A stretch of DNA of 64,000 nt from an uncultured Desulfobulbaceae bacterium (GTDB lineage: Bacteria > Desulfobacterota > Desulfobulbia > Desulfobulbales > Desulfocapsaceae): assembly GCA_947311315.1 (NCBI GenBank), contig CAMZKN010000026.1, forward strand, positions 1 through 64,000, given 5' to 3'. This document shows positions 44,138-52,347 of this stretch, piece after piece. The notes beneath the pieces were generated by a model, which made no database searches, had not been told where the DNA came from, and saw only the letters and a list, made by a program, of their open reading frames with translations. Made by a program: the position numbers and the translations under genes. Position 1 is the first letter of the stretch; every line of letters begins with the position of its first letter.

Positions 44138-45982
44138 ATGAATTATCCGGTTCCCACGCTACAAAGAAGGGCCATTAGTGGCCTGTTATTTGTCATTGTT
44201 CTCATTCTAGTGCTGAACACAGTATCTACTTTGACGTATAAAAGGGGGGTGGAACAACTTGAACAGCAGGGCAATGTCCGTCTTGAATTGTACATAAATT
44301 ATCTTGAAGGGATTCTTGAGAAATACCAGAGCCTGCCGGAGCTATTGGCCATAGATAAAAAACTTGTTAAAGCTCTCTTGAATCCGACGGAACATAAAAG
44401 AATTGAAACATTAAACAGATATCTGGAAACCATAAATAAGGTCAGTGATACACTTGACACCTATCTAATGAATAAAGATGGTTTGACGATTGCTGCAAGT
44501 AACTGGAATGAAAAACATCCGTTTATTGGCAGAAATTTTAGTTATCGACCGTATTTCAAAGAGGCCATGAAGGGGAAGCTTGGCAGATATTTTGCTCTTG
44601 GCTCAACGTCTTCCAAACGTGGGTATTATTTCGCGTTTCCCGTGCGAAAAGACGATGAAATCCTTGGCGCTGTTGCTATAAAAATCAACATAGACACAGT
44701 GGAGCAAAAATGGGCAGATAGGGATGAGAATTTTCTGGTTTCTGACCCTGATGGGGTTATTTTTATCACTACAAATCCTGAATGGCGCTATAAAACACTT
44801 GGGCCCTTGCCTGCAACAACATTAAAAAGGATCACAGAGAGCAAACGGTACCCTGACGCCACACTTACTCCTTTGAGCGATACTATAATTGAAACATCTG
44901 ATAAAAGGCAGATTTTCAGCGTAGAGGGTAAATCAAAAGCTCAAACAATAAGTGTTTTGAAACAATCACAATATATGCCCCATGCCGGTTGGAATGTTCA
45001 TATATTAACAGACATTCGTGTTGTAAAGAAAAAGATTATTTTGATTGATATTCTTGTTGCTGCCGGTCTCTTTCTGGCCTTTTTTCTCTCAATAATGCTA
45101 ATGCAGCGACAGCAACGTTTAGCAGAGATGAAGAAAATCGAAAGGCAGGCTAAAATAGCTTTGCAGGATGCAAATGAACAGCTTGAATCGAGGGTTCTTG
45201 ACAGGACGCAAAAACTTACAGAAATCAACAAGTTATTGAGAAAAGAAATCCTCGAAAGAAAACAGACTGAAATTAAGCTAAAAAGAACACGAAGAGAATT
45301 GATACATGCCGCAAAGCTGGCAGTGCTTGGCCAGATGTCTGCAGGCATTAATCATGAGTTGAACCAGCCACTTGCTGCGATAAGGAGTTACACCGATAAC
45401 GGCAGACAATTTCTACAAAAAGGTCGATTGGAAGAAGCTCTGTGGAATCTTGAGCAGATAGGTGAACTCACGGAACGAATGGCCCAGATTGGCATCCAGC
45501 TCAAGCTTTTTTCAAAAAAATCTAGTGGTCAAATCGTTGCCGTACCGTTTCATGGTATTGTTGATGGCGCTTTGGAAATTTTAAAACCAAGTATAAAAAA
45601 AGAAGGCGTCAACCTTGCTGTAAAAATAGATCCGGAAGATCTGGAAGTAAAAGGGAATCATGTCTTGTTGCAACAGGTTTTAGTGAATTTAATCTCGAAT
45701 GCAATGCAGGCCATTGAGGCACAAAAAGAGAAAATAATAGACGTCGAATGTGTAGAAAAAGAAGGCTTTGTCGTTGTAAGTGTTCAAGATAATGGGTTGG
45801 GAGTTCCAAAAAATTTCAGGAAAAATATTTTTGAACCGTTTTTCACCACCAAAAAATCCGGTCAGGGCTTAGGGCTTGGCTTGACCATAAGTGATCGAAT
45901 TGTTCAGGATCTTGGTGGACATATAACACTTGTACCGTCTTCCACAGGAGCACGGTTTGAGTTCTCATTAAAAAAGGCGTAA
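44138..45982 (+). CDS. dctB: DctB-like sensor histidine kinase
   Basis: This membrane histidine kinase probably senses a C4-dicarboxylate or similar acid. Domains: TM1 (residues 12-32), a periplasmic double-Cache (PDC) sensor (about 33-300, including NFSYRPYFKEAMKGKLGRYFALGSTS as in DctB), TM2 (about 295-320), a coiled-coil linker, a HisKA domain with the phospho-His in GINHELNQPLAAIRSY, and a HATPase domain (NLISNAMQAI, GLGVPKN, GQGLGLGLTISDRI). The start at 44138 follows TGGGA. dctD starts nine bases after its stop. Confidence 0.92.
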   Translation: MNYPVPTLQRRAISGLLFVIVLILVLNTVSTLTYKRGVEQLEQQGNVRLELYINYLEGILEKYQSLPELLAIDKKLVKALLNPTEHKRIETLNRYLETINKVSDTLDTYLMNKDGLTIAASNWNEKHPFIGRNFSYRPYFKEAMKGKLGRYFALGSTSSKRGYYFAFPVRKDDEILGAVAIKINIDTVEQKWADRDENFLVSDPDGVIFITTNPEWRYKTLGPLPATTLKRITESKRYPDATLTPLSDTIIETSDKRQIFSVEGKSKAQTISVLKQSQYMPHAGWNVHILTDIRVVKKKIILIDILVAAGLFLAFFLSIMLMQRQQRLAEMKKIERQAKIALQDANEQLESRVLDRTQKLTEINKLLRKEILERKQTEIKLKRTRRELIHAAKLAVLGQMSAGINHELNQPLAAIRSYTDNGRQFLQKGRLEEALWNLEQIGELTERMAQIGIQLKLFSKKSSGQIVAVPFHGIVDGALEILKPSIKKEGVNLAVKIDPEDLEVKGNHVLLQQVLVNLISNAMQAIEAQKEKIIDVECVEKEGFVVVSVQDNGLGVPKNFRKNIFEPFFTTKKSGQGLGLGLTISDRIVQDLGGHITLVPSSTGARFEFSLKKA

Positions 45983-45991
45983 TTAAAAGTT

Positions 45992-47347
45992 ATGGCGACA
46001 CAGGGGAGAGTGCTTTTTATCGATGATGAAAAGCATATTCGACAAGCAAACAGACAAACTCTTGAACTTGCAGATCTTGATGTTATTTGTGAGGATTGTG
46101 CCGAAAAAGGTCTTCAGATAGTCAATCGGGAATGGCCTGGTGTTATCGTTTGTGATATCCGTCTGCCTAACATGGATGGCCTTCAGTTCCTGCTTGAAGT
46201 ACAGAAGATTGACAGTGATTTGCCGGTGATTTTGATCACAGGACATGGTGATATCTCCATCGCAGTAAAGGCTATGCGAGATGGTGCATATGATTTTATT
46301 GAAAAGCCCTATTCGACTGAACGGCTTGTGAAGACTGTTGTGCGTGGCCTTGAAAAAAGATCTCTTACGCTTGAAAACCGAAATCTGCGACGTGAGCTTG
46401 AATTGCACAGCGCTCCGGGGCCAAGAATAATAGGTAGAACCCCTGCAATGGAAAAATTACGATCAACGATTGCCCAAGTCGCAGATACAGGTGCTGATGT
46501 GCTTATACTCGGGGAGACTGGTACAGGCAAAGAACTTGTTGCCCGGGCACTTCATGAAAACAGCAAAAGGAGCATAAAAAATTTTGTGGCAATTAATTGC
46601 GGTGCTGTTTCAGAATCTATAATGGAAAGTGAGCTTTTTGGCCATGAAGCGGGAGCTTTTACCGACGCAAGATCGACACGAATAGGGAAATTCGAACATG
46701 CGAATGGTGGAACTCTGCTGCTTGATGAAATTGAATCCATGCCAATGAGAGTACAGATTAATCTCTTACGGGTACTTCAGGAACGTTCACTTGAGAGGAT
46801 GGGATCCAATACACTTATACCACTTGATTTGAGGGTTGTTGCTGCTTCAAAAATTGATCTGTTGGAGGCATCCAATCAGGGTTCATTTCGACAGGACCTC
46901 TACTATAGATTAAATGTTGTAACTCTTAAAATACCACCATTGAGAGAACGTCGGGAAGATATTCCTTTATTATTCCATCATTTTCTACTGGTTGCCGCAC
47001 ATAGGTATCAGCAGGAAATTCCTACGCCCAGTACTGTTCAAATGAATGCATTGCTTGCCTATTCCTGGCCAGGAAATGTTCGAGAACTTCGTAATTTTTC
47101 CGAACGTTATGTTCTGCTTGGCAGGCAGTTTGACTGGTCGCTTGAAAAAATGCTTTCAAATGAGGAAAAAGTACAACATCGATCGCTTTCCGGGCAGGTT
47201 GATTGTTTTGAAAGAAGCCTTATCGAACAGGCTCTTGTCGCCTCAAATGGCAGCATAAAAGATGTTATGGAGGATTTAGTCATTCCCCGAAAAACACTCT
47301 ATGATAAAATGCGGAAATATGATTTAAAAAAAGGTGATTACAAATAA
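45992..47347 (+). CDS. dctD: DctD-like sigma-54-dependent response regulator
   Basis: Domains: a receiver (residues 5-120; acidic IDDEKH, phospho-Asp in CDIRLPN, Lys in EKPYS), an AAA+ sigma-54 activation domain (145-385; Walker A GETGTGKE, Walker B GGTLLLDEIE), and a C-terminal Fis-type helix-turn-helix (GSIKDVMEDLVIPRKTLYDKMRKYDL). The sigma-54 contact loop reads GAFTDA rather than the canonical GAFTGA. It is paired with dctB and placed before dctPQM, so it most likely activates that operon. The stop codon lies inside a long perfect hairpin. Confidence 0.93.
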   Translation: MATQGRVLFIDDEKHIRQANRQTLELADLDVICEDCAEKGLQIVNREWPGVIVCDIRLPNMDGLQFLLEVQKIDSDLPVILITGHGDISIAVKAMRDGAYDFIEKPYSTERLVKTVVRGLEKRSLTLENRNLRRELELHSAPGPRIIGRTPAMEKLRSTIAQVADTGADVLILGETGTGKELVARALHENSKRSIKNFVAINCGAVSESIMESELFGHEAGAFTDARSTRIGKFEHANGGTLLLDEIESMPMRVQINLLRVLQERSLERMGSNTLIPLDLRVVAASKIDLLEASNQGSFRQDLYYRLNVVTLKIPPLRERREDIPLLFHHFLLVAAHRYQQEIPTPSTVQMNALLAYSWPGNVRELRNFSERYVLLGRQFDWSLEKMLSNEEKVQHRSLSGQVDCFERSLIEQALVASNGSIKDVMEDLVIPRKTLYDKMRKYDLKKGDYK

Positions 47348-47393
47348 CAAAGGAAATAATAGGCGGATTCCCGCCTATTATTTCCTTTGTTAT
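47344..47393 (+). terminator. Perfect 23-bp hairpin at the end of dctBD
   Basis: ATAACAAAGGAAATAATAGGCGG, loop ATTC, and its exact complement form a 23-bp uninterrupted stem that starts inside the dctD stop codon. The following sequence is pyrimidine-rich but not a pure T-run, so it may act as a terminator or mRNA-stability element. Confidence 0.7.
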
Positions 47394-47457
47394 TCTCTAC
47401 TTTTCCTTCTATCGTTTTGTTTTTACGTTAAGAGTCTCTCTTGTGATGTGTTATAAT

Positions 47458-47487
47458 TAGAAACTGGCGGATTTCCACCAGTTTCTA
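47458..47487. promoter_or_regulatory. Inverted repeat upstream of dctP, possible activator site
   Basis: TAGAAACTGG and CCAGTTTCTA flank CGGATTTCCA in a 30-base palindrome about 70 bases before a candidate sigma-54 promoter. The position fits an upstream activator site for DctD, but it could also form an RNA hairpin. No sequence match to a known DctD site was tested. Confidence 0.4.
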
Positions 47488-47555
47488 GTCGTTAGGAATA
47501 TTTACAGTTATTGTTTTTGTTGTGATATCCGCTAGATAAGACGTTTTGCTGCGTC

Positions 47556-47571
47556 TGGTCTAACATTTGCA
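47556..47571 (+). promoter_or_regulatory. Candidate sigma-54 promoter of dctPQM
   Basis: TGGTCTAACATTTGCA has GG and GC dinucleotides separated by exactly ten bases, matching the -24/-12 rule (consensus TGGCACG-N4-TTGCA), with an imperfect -24 box. It lies about 120 bases before dctP and is preceded by the sigma-54 activator gene dctD, which makes the call plausible. Confidence 0.5.
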
Positions 47572-47615
47572 AGGCATATTTCACGCATTTCATGATAGTG
47601 TTTCATGTTTATGTG

Positions 47616-47634
47616 AGCAATTCAAAGAATTGCT
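47616..47634. promoter_or_regulatory. Inverted repeat in the dctP leader
   Basis: AGCAATTC AAA GAATTGCT is a perfect 8-bp inverted repeat between the candidate sigma-54 promoter and the dctP ribosome-binding site. It could be an operator or a 5' leader hairpin. Confidence 0.35.
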
Positions 47635-47691
47635 TATGTCACTGGTTCTGGTTTATCCAGATTGTTATTCTCAAAATTGGAGGAAAAACGT

Positions 47692-48687
47692 ATGTTACGT
47701 ACAATTACGACGTTAGTCGCAAGTGTTGCTGTTTCAGCAATGATCTTTACGGGTACCGCTTTTGCAAGTGGTCCAACCGTAATTAAGTTTTCCCATGTGG
47801 TCGCAGAAAACACTCCTAAAGGCCAGATGGCTAATAAATTCAAAGATCTGGTTACCGAGCGACTTGGTGGCAAATATGAGGTCGAAGTATTTCCAAACTC
47901 GCAGTTATTTGGAGACAATAAAGTTCTTGAAGCAATGCTTCTTGGTGACGTACAGATGGCTGCACCTGCATTGTCAAAATTCAGCAGATATACAAAACAA
48001 TTACAGATATTTGACCTGCCATTTCTTTTCAGAGATATGGTAGCTGTAGAAAAATTCCAAAAAAGTTCCAATGGCCTTGAGTTGCTTGACAGCCTGAAGA
48101 AAAAAGGACTTGTCGGACTTGGATACCTGCATAACGGAATGAAACAACTTTCTTCCAGCAAACCTTTGAAAGTACCTGCAGATGCTCATGGATTAAAATT
48201 TCGTATTATGTCTTCAGATGTTCTTGCGGCACAGTTTCATGCTGTCAAAGCCACCCCTTTGAAAAAGCCATTCTCTGAAGTTTTTACCCTCCTGCAGACC
48301 AAGGCTATTGATGGTCAGGAAAATACCTGGTCGAATATCTTTTCAAAGAAGTTTTTTGAAGTTCAGCCTTATATCACAGAATCTAATCATGGTCTGCTTG
48401 ATTATATGGTCGTCACTTCCAAAGAATTCTGGATGGGCGTACCTGAGGCCGATCGCGTAGTTCTCAAGAAATCTCTTGACGAAGCGATTGCCTTTGGTAA
48501 CGATGTAGCAGCGAAAAAAGCTCTCGCTGATCGTCAAAAAATTGTTGACTCAAAACGCACAGAGATAATTACACTCACGGATGCTGAAAGAAGCCAATGG
48601 GTTGAGGCTATGAAGCCTGTGTGGGAAGAATTTGAAAAGCAAATCGGCAAAGATATGATCGACGCTGCATATAAATCAAATATGTAA
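47692..48687 (+). CDS. dctP: TRAP transporter solute-binding protein DctP
   Basis: This is the periplasmic binding protein of a TRAP transporter. It has a signal peptide (TLVASVAVSAMIFTGTAFA), followed by VIKFSHVVAENTPKGQMA and DctP-family features such as KGLVGLGYLHNGMKQ, LKFRIMSSDV (with the Arg that usually binds the ligand carboxylate) and IDGQENTWSNI. The start at 47692 follows GGAGGAAAA; the ORF-track start at 47662 lacks support. The ligand is probably an organic acid, in line with DctB/DctD beside it. Confidence 0.95.
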   Translation: MLRTITTLVASVAVSAMIFTGTAFASGPTVIKFSHVVAENTPKGQMANKFKDLVTERLGGKYEVEVFPNSQLFGDNKVLEAMLLGDVQMAAPALSKFSRYTKQLQIFDLPFLFRDMVAVEKFQKSSNGLELLDSLKKKGLVGLGYLHNGMKQLSSSKPLKVPADAHGLKFRIMSSDVLAAQFHAVKATPLKKPFSEVFTLLQTKAIDGQENTWSNIFSKKFFEVQPYITESNHGLLDYMVVTSKEFWMGVPEADRVVLKKSLDEAIAFGNDVAAKKALADRQKIVDSKRTEIITLTDAERSQWVEAMKPVWEEFEKQIGKDMIDAAYKSNM

Positions 48688-48701
48688 GACGTACGACTAA
48701 A

Positions 48702-48741
48702 GCAGGTAGAATCCCCGGAAGTACCTGGATATTCTACCTGC
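48702..48741 (+). promoter_or_regulatory. Intercistronic hairpin between dctP and dctQ
   Basis: GCAGGTAGAAT and ATTCTACCTGC form a perfect 11-bp stem around an 18-base loop, just after the dctP stop codon. There is no T-run, so it probably does not end transcription fully. Such hairpins commonly protect the upstream mRNA and give excess binding protein over permease. Confidence 0.65.
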
Positions 48742-48783
48742 ATTTATACCCCTGGTGGGGTGTCAGCTAGTAAGAGGTATTCT

Positions 48784-49329
48784 ATGTTTTTACGTTTCAT
48801 GAATCGTGCCGAAGAAGCGATTATCTGCATCTTACTGGTAGTTACAACACTGCTGGTCTTTGTCGATGTTGTTATGCGTTTTGGCTTTAACACCGGGTTT
48901 ATGTGGTCACAGGAGCTCACTCTGCATATGTCGGCATGGATGGTGTTATTTGGAGCTTCTTACGGGTTGAAAGTTGGATCCCATATCGGTATGGATGCAT
49001 TTGTAAAGCTTTTCCCCTCGACAGGACGCAGGATATTGACAGCAATTGCTGCTATTCTTGCTCTTATCTATTGTGGGTTGATATTCTATGGAAGTTGGAT
49101 ATATCTCAAAAAAATGCATCTTATCGGCATTGAACTCGAAGATATCCCTGTACCAGCCTGGTTAGCTCACAGTCTGTTGCTGTTTGGATTTCTCTTTCTT
49201 ATTATCAGGTTGCTTATGATTCTCTGGTCAGTTATCACCGGTAAAGCTGAGGGTTTTAAACATGCCGATGAGGCAAAAGACAGCATGGAACTCGCTGAAG
49301 ATATCCTCAAAGAGGAGGCAAAATCATGA
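48784..49329 (+). CDS. dctQ: TRAP transporter small permease DctQ
   Basis: This 181-residue protein has four hydrophobic segments and the DctQ motifs VFVDVVMRFGFNTGFMWSQEL and GLKVGSHIGMDAF. It pairs with DctM in the membrane. The ATG at 48784 sits six bases after AAGAGGT; the ORF-track GTG at 48760 would overlap that site. Its stop overlaps the dctM start by four bases. Confidence 0.93.
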   Translation: MFLRFMNRAEEAIICILLVVTTLLVFVDVVMRFGFNTGFMWSQELTLHMSAWMVLFGASYGLKVGSHIGMDAFVKLFPSTGRRILTAIAAILALIYCGLIFYGSWIYLKKMHLIGIELEDIPVPAWLAHSLLLFGFLFLIIRLLMILWSVITGKAEGFKHADEAKDSMELAEDILKEEAKS

Positions 49330-50723
49330 CCACTATTGCTTTATTTGTACTTCTCTTTGGCTGTATGTTACTCGGGATGCCCATCGCGCTTGCCCTGGGA
49401 CTTTCAAGTATTGGTACTATTTTGATGTTTTCAGGTGATTCGCTTGCTTCTATAGCCTTGAAATTATTTGAGTCACTTTCCGAACATTATACGTTACTTG
49501 CAATCCCATTTTTTATTCTTTCATCCACCTTTTTATCAACAGGTGGAGTGGCAAAACGAATAATTCGATTTGCTCTCAGTCTTGTTGGTCATATTCGTGG
49601 CGGAATTGCCATGGCCTCTGTTATAGCCTGCATGATTTTTGCCGCTGTTTCAGGGTCTTCTCCTGCCACAGTCGCTGCCATTGGCTCCATTGTTATTGTT
49701 GGAATGGTAAAAGCCGGATATCCTGAAAGTTTTGCAGCGGGTGTCATTGGCAACGCAGGGACACTTGGTATACTTATACCTCCATCCATCGTTATGCTGG
49801 TTTATGCTGCTGCTACTGAAGTGTCAGCAGCTCGCATGTTTATGGCTGGTTTTATACCTGGGCTGATGATGGGTTTGATGCTTATGATTGTTATCTATTT
49901 TGTCGCCCGTTATAAAAAAATTCCAAGTCAGCCATGGGCAGGTTTCCAGGAGGTATTTGCCTCTGGAATCAGTGCAACCGGTGGTTTGATGTTGATCGTC
50001 ATTGTTCTCGGATCAATTTATGGTGGTATTGCAAGTCCTACTGAAGCTGCAGCTGTTTCTGCGGTATACGCTTTTGGTGTTGCTATTTGGGGATACCGGG
50101 ATATGGGGCCATTAAAGGATACTCCCTGGCGGCTGGAAAGTGAAACTTTTGGGGCTTTACTCTTTCGCAATACCAAGGCTTTTTTTCTGACATTGCCTAA
50201 AATAGTAACTGACAAAGAAATTAATAAAGTTGTACTGGATGCCTCTAAGGTCTCCATTATGCTGTTGTTTATTATTGCCAACGCAATGCTTTTTGCTCAC
50301 GTTTTAACAACTGAACGAATTCCCCATCACATTGCTGAACTCATTGTCAATGCGGGTTTGTCGCCCTGGATGTTCCTTATCGTGGTCAATCTCTTGCTTC
50401 TTGCAGCTGGTAATTTTATGGAACCTTCTGCAATTTTGCTAATCATGGCTCCGATTTTATTCCCGATTGCGGTGAAACTTGGTATTGATCCCATTCACCT
50501 TGGTATTATCATGGTCGTTAATATGGAGATTGGTATGTTAACGCCACCTGTGGGACTTAATTTGTTTGTCATATCAGGTGTAACGGGACATAGTATCGGT
50601 TGGGCTATTAAAGCGTGTGTACCGTGGCTGCTTGTTCTTTTGACATTTCTTGCGGTTATTACCTATGTACCGCAAGTATCTCTCTTCCTGCCTGAACTGT
50701 TGGATAAGTTGCAGGGATATTGA
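49326..50723 (+). CDS. dctM: TRAP transporter large permease DctM
   Basis: This is the main transport subunit, with about twelve hydrophobic segments. Family motifs are LLGMPIALALGLSS, SGSSPATVAAIGSI, GNAGTLGILIPPSIVMLVYA and EIGMLTPPVGLNLFVISG. At 465 residues it is some 35 longer than usual, owing to a polar stretch near residues 255-305 (RDMGPLKDTPWRLE...TLPKIVTDKEINK). It is translationally coupled to dctQ and followed by an intrinsic terminator. Confidence 0.95.
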   Translation: MTTIALFVLLFGCMLLGMPIALALGLSSIGTILMFSGDSLASIALKLFESLSEHYTLLAIPFFILSSTFLSTGGVAKRIIRFALSLVGHIRGGIAMASVIACMIFAAVSGSSPATVAAIGSIVIVGMVKAGYPESFAAGVIGNAGTLGILIPPSIVMLVYAAATEVSAARMFMAGFIPGLMMGLMLMIVIYFVARYKKIPSQPWAGFQEVFASGISATGGLMLIVIVLGSIYGGIASPTEAAAVSAVYAFGVAIWGYRDMGPLKDTPWRLESETFGALLFRNTKAFFLTLPKIVTDKEINKVVLDASKVSIMLLFIIANAMLFAHVLTTERIPHHIAELIVNAGLSPWMFLIVVNLLLLAAGNFMEPSAILLIMAPILFPIAVKLGIDPIHLGIIMVVNMEIGMLTPPVGLNLFVISGVTGHSIGWAIKACVPWLLVLLTFLAVITYVPQVSLFLPELLDKLQGY

Positions 50724-50767
50724 CGAGCCAATTGGTGGAAGTTTCTTTAGAGTTGTGTCGAGTACAC

Positions 50768-50811
50768 AAGGGCTGTTTGCAGAGCGTATTTCTGCAGACA
50801 GTCCTTTTTTG
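50768..50811 (+). terminator. Rho-independent terminator of dctPQM
   Basis: AAGGGCTGTTTGCAGA pairs with TCTGCAGACAGTCCTT (16 bp with two G-U pairs, seven-base loop), followed by TTTT and G. It lies 45 bases after the dctM stop codon and separates the operon from the UspA gene. Confidence 0.85.
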
Positions 50812-50902
50812 TTTCAATCCCACTGAAAATGGTTATATTCTCGAAATCGTTTTTTGAGGTAGTCTTACAAATAATCAATTCATTTGCCAATGGAGCATAG
50901 AG

Positions 50903-51391
50903 ATGAAAAATAGTCCTGAAATATCTACAATATTATATACATCTGATCTGGGAAAACAGACCAGGCCCGTTATAAGACATGCACTGGCAATGGCCAAACA
51001 ATATAATGCCAAAATCATTATGATGCATGTAGTGGAACCTATTGGAGAAACGGCAAAATCAGTCATCAGTTCCTATCTTAATGAAGAGATAACGGATGCG
51101 ATGCAGAAAGAGGGTATGAAAACATTGCTCGGTACCATGAAAAAGCGTTTAAAGGCTTTTTATAAAGAAGAGTGTGAAGGGGCAAGTGAATCCAGCCTGG
51201 TTCAGGAGGTTGTTGTTGTAACAGGTAAGCCAAGTGAAGAGATACTGCGAATTGCTGAAGATGAAAAAGCAAATATGATAGTGATGGGTAAATCAACTAG
51301 GAAAGTTCGCGGTATTCGTGTTATGGGGTCTACTGCACGAAGAGTGAGTCGAATGTCACGTGTACCTGTTCTTATTGTTCCTAACTATTGA
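50903..51391 (+). CDS. Universal stress protein (UspA family)
   Basis: This 162-residue single-domain protein has the UspA fold, with the ATP-binding motif GKSTRKVRGIRVMGSTARRV and the closing VPVLIVPNY. It begins TILYTSDLGKQTRP, with the Asp seen in ATP-binding members. It lies downstream of the TRAP operon but past a terminator, and its stop sits beside the start of ispH. In Halomonas, TeaD, a universal stress protein next to the TeaABC TRAP genes, affects transport; a similar link here is only inference. Confidence 0.92.
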   Translation: MKNSPEISTILYTSDLGKQTRPVIRHALAMAKQYNAKIIMMHVVEPIGETAKSVISSYLNEEITDAMQKEGMKTLLGTMKKRLKAFYKEECEGASESSLVQEVVVVTGKPSEEILRIAEDEKANMIVMGKSTRKVRGIRVMGSTARRVSRMSRVPVLIVPNY

Positions 51392-51402
51392 GTTCTAAAT
51401 CC

Positions 51403-52335
51403 ATGAAAGAAGAATTCGATGTTTTACTCGCAGCTCCAAGGGGTTTTTGTGCAGGTGTTGAAAGAGCGATAGAAACTGTAAAGCTGAGCCTTGTCACATT
51501 TGGTAAACCCGTATATGTGCTGCATGAAATCGTTCATAATAAACATGTACTGCTTGAACTTGAAGCACTTGGTGCTGTTTTTGTTGAGAATTTGAGTGAT
51601 ATCCCCAGCGGTAAAGTATGTATTTTCAGTGCCCATGGTGTTTCAGTGGACGTGGAAAAAAATGCCAAAAAACTTGGATTGAAGACTGTTGATGCAACAT
51701 GTCCTCTGGTGAGCAGTGTCCACAGAATGGTGGAAAAATATCATCTCCTTGGGTTTGATATAGTCATTATAGGTCACCATAATCACCCGGAGGTTGAAGG
51801 TACTGCCGGGAGGTTAAGCGGTGGCAAAGTACATGTTGTTGCAAATGAAGATGAGGCAAAAGATATTATCGTTGAAGACAAGAAAAAAGTTGCCTATGTC
51901 ACCCAGACCACACTGAGTAAATATGATATCGTTGGTATAATTGATATCTTGAAAAATCGGTTTCCGGAAATCAAAGGGCCAAAATCAAATATCTGTTTTG
52001 CCACACAAAATCGTCAGGATGCAGTGCGTAGAATGGTTGAAAATTCTGATATATTGTTCGTTGTTGGATCAAAAAACAGTTCAAATTCGAATAGACTGAA
52101 AGAGGTGGCCATTCAACATGGTGTCGAGGCTCATCTCATCGATGATTATCATGATATTGATCCCGCATGGCTTAAAGGTAAGGCTGAAGTTGGTATTACA
52201 GCGGGAGCTTCTGCACCAGAGAGACTGGTGCAGGATGTTATTTTCTGGATGCAGAAAAGCGGTGCAAAAAATATATCAGAGCTGGAAGGAATTGAAGAAA
52301 AAATTCACTTTAAGCCATCTATTCTCACATCCTGA
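51403..52335 (+). CDS. ispH: 4-hydroxy-3-methylbut-2-enyl diphosphate reductase IspH
   Basis: IspH is the last enzyme of the MEP isoprenoid pathway, making IPP and DMAPP with a 4Fe-4S cluster. The cluster cysteines are in APRGFCAGVERA, DATCPLVSSVH and SNICFATQNRQ. Substrate-binding motifs HEIVHNKHV, GHHNHPEVEGT and SSNSNRL are present. I prefer ATG at 51403; the ORF-track TTG at 51388 overlaps the UspA stop, which leaves coupled initiation possible. It is convergent with dapL. Confidence 0.95.
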   Translation: MKEEFDVLLAAPRGFCAGVERAIETVKLSLVTFGKPVYVLHEIVHNKHVLLELEALGAVFVENLSDIPSGKVCIFSAHGVSVDVEKNAKKLGLKTVDATCPLVSSVHRMVEKYHLLGFDIVIIGHHNHPEVEGTAGRLSGGKVHVVANEDEAKDIIVEDKKKVAYVTQTTLSKYDIVGIIDILKNRFPEIKGPKSNICFATQNRQDAVRRMVENSDILFVVGSKNSSNSNRLKEVAIQHGVEAHLIDDYHDIDPAWLKGKAEVGITAGASAPERLVQDVIFWMQKSGAKNISELEGIEEKIHFKPSILTS

Positions 52336-52347
52336 ACGGTCTTGCAC

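Noticed and set aside
47634-48161. 175-residue minus-strand ORF over dctP
   Set aside because: It is antisense to a clear signal-peptide-bearing DctP gene, and its composition is that of a shadow frame.
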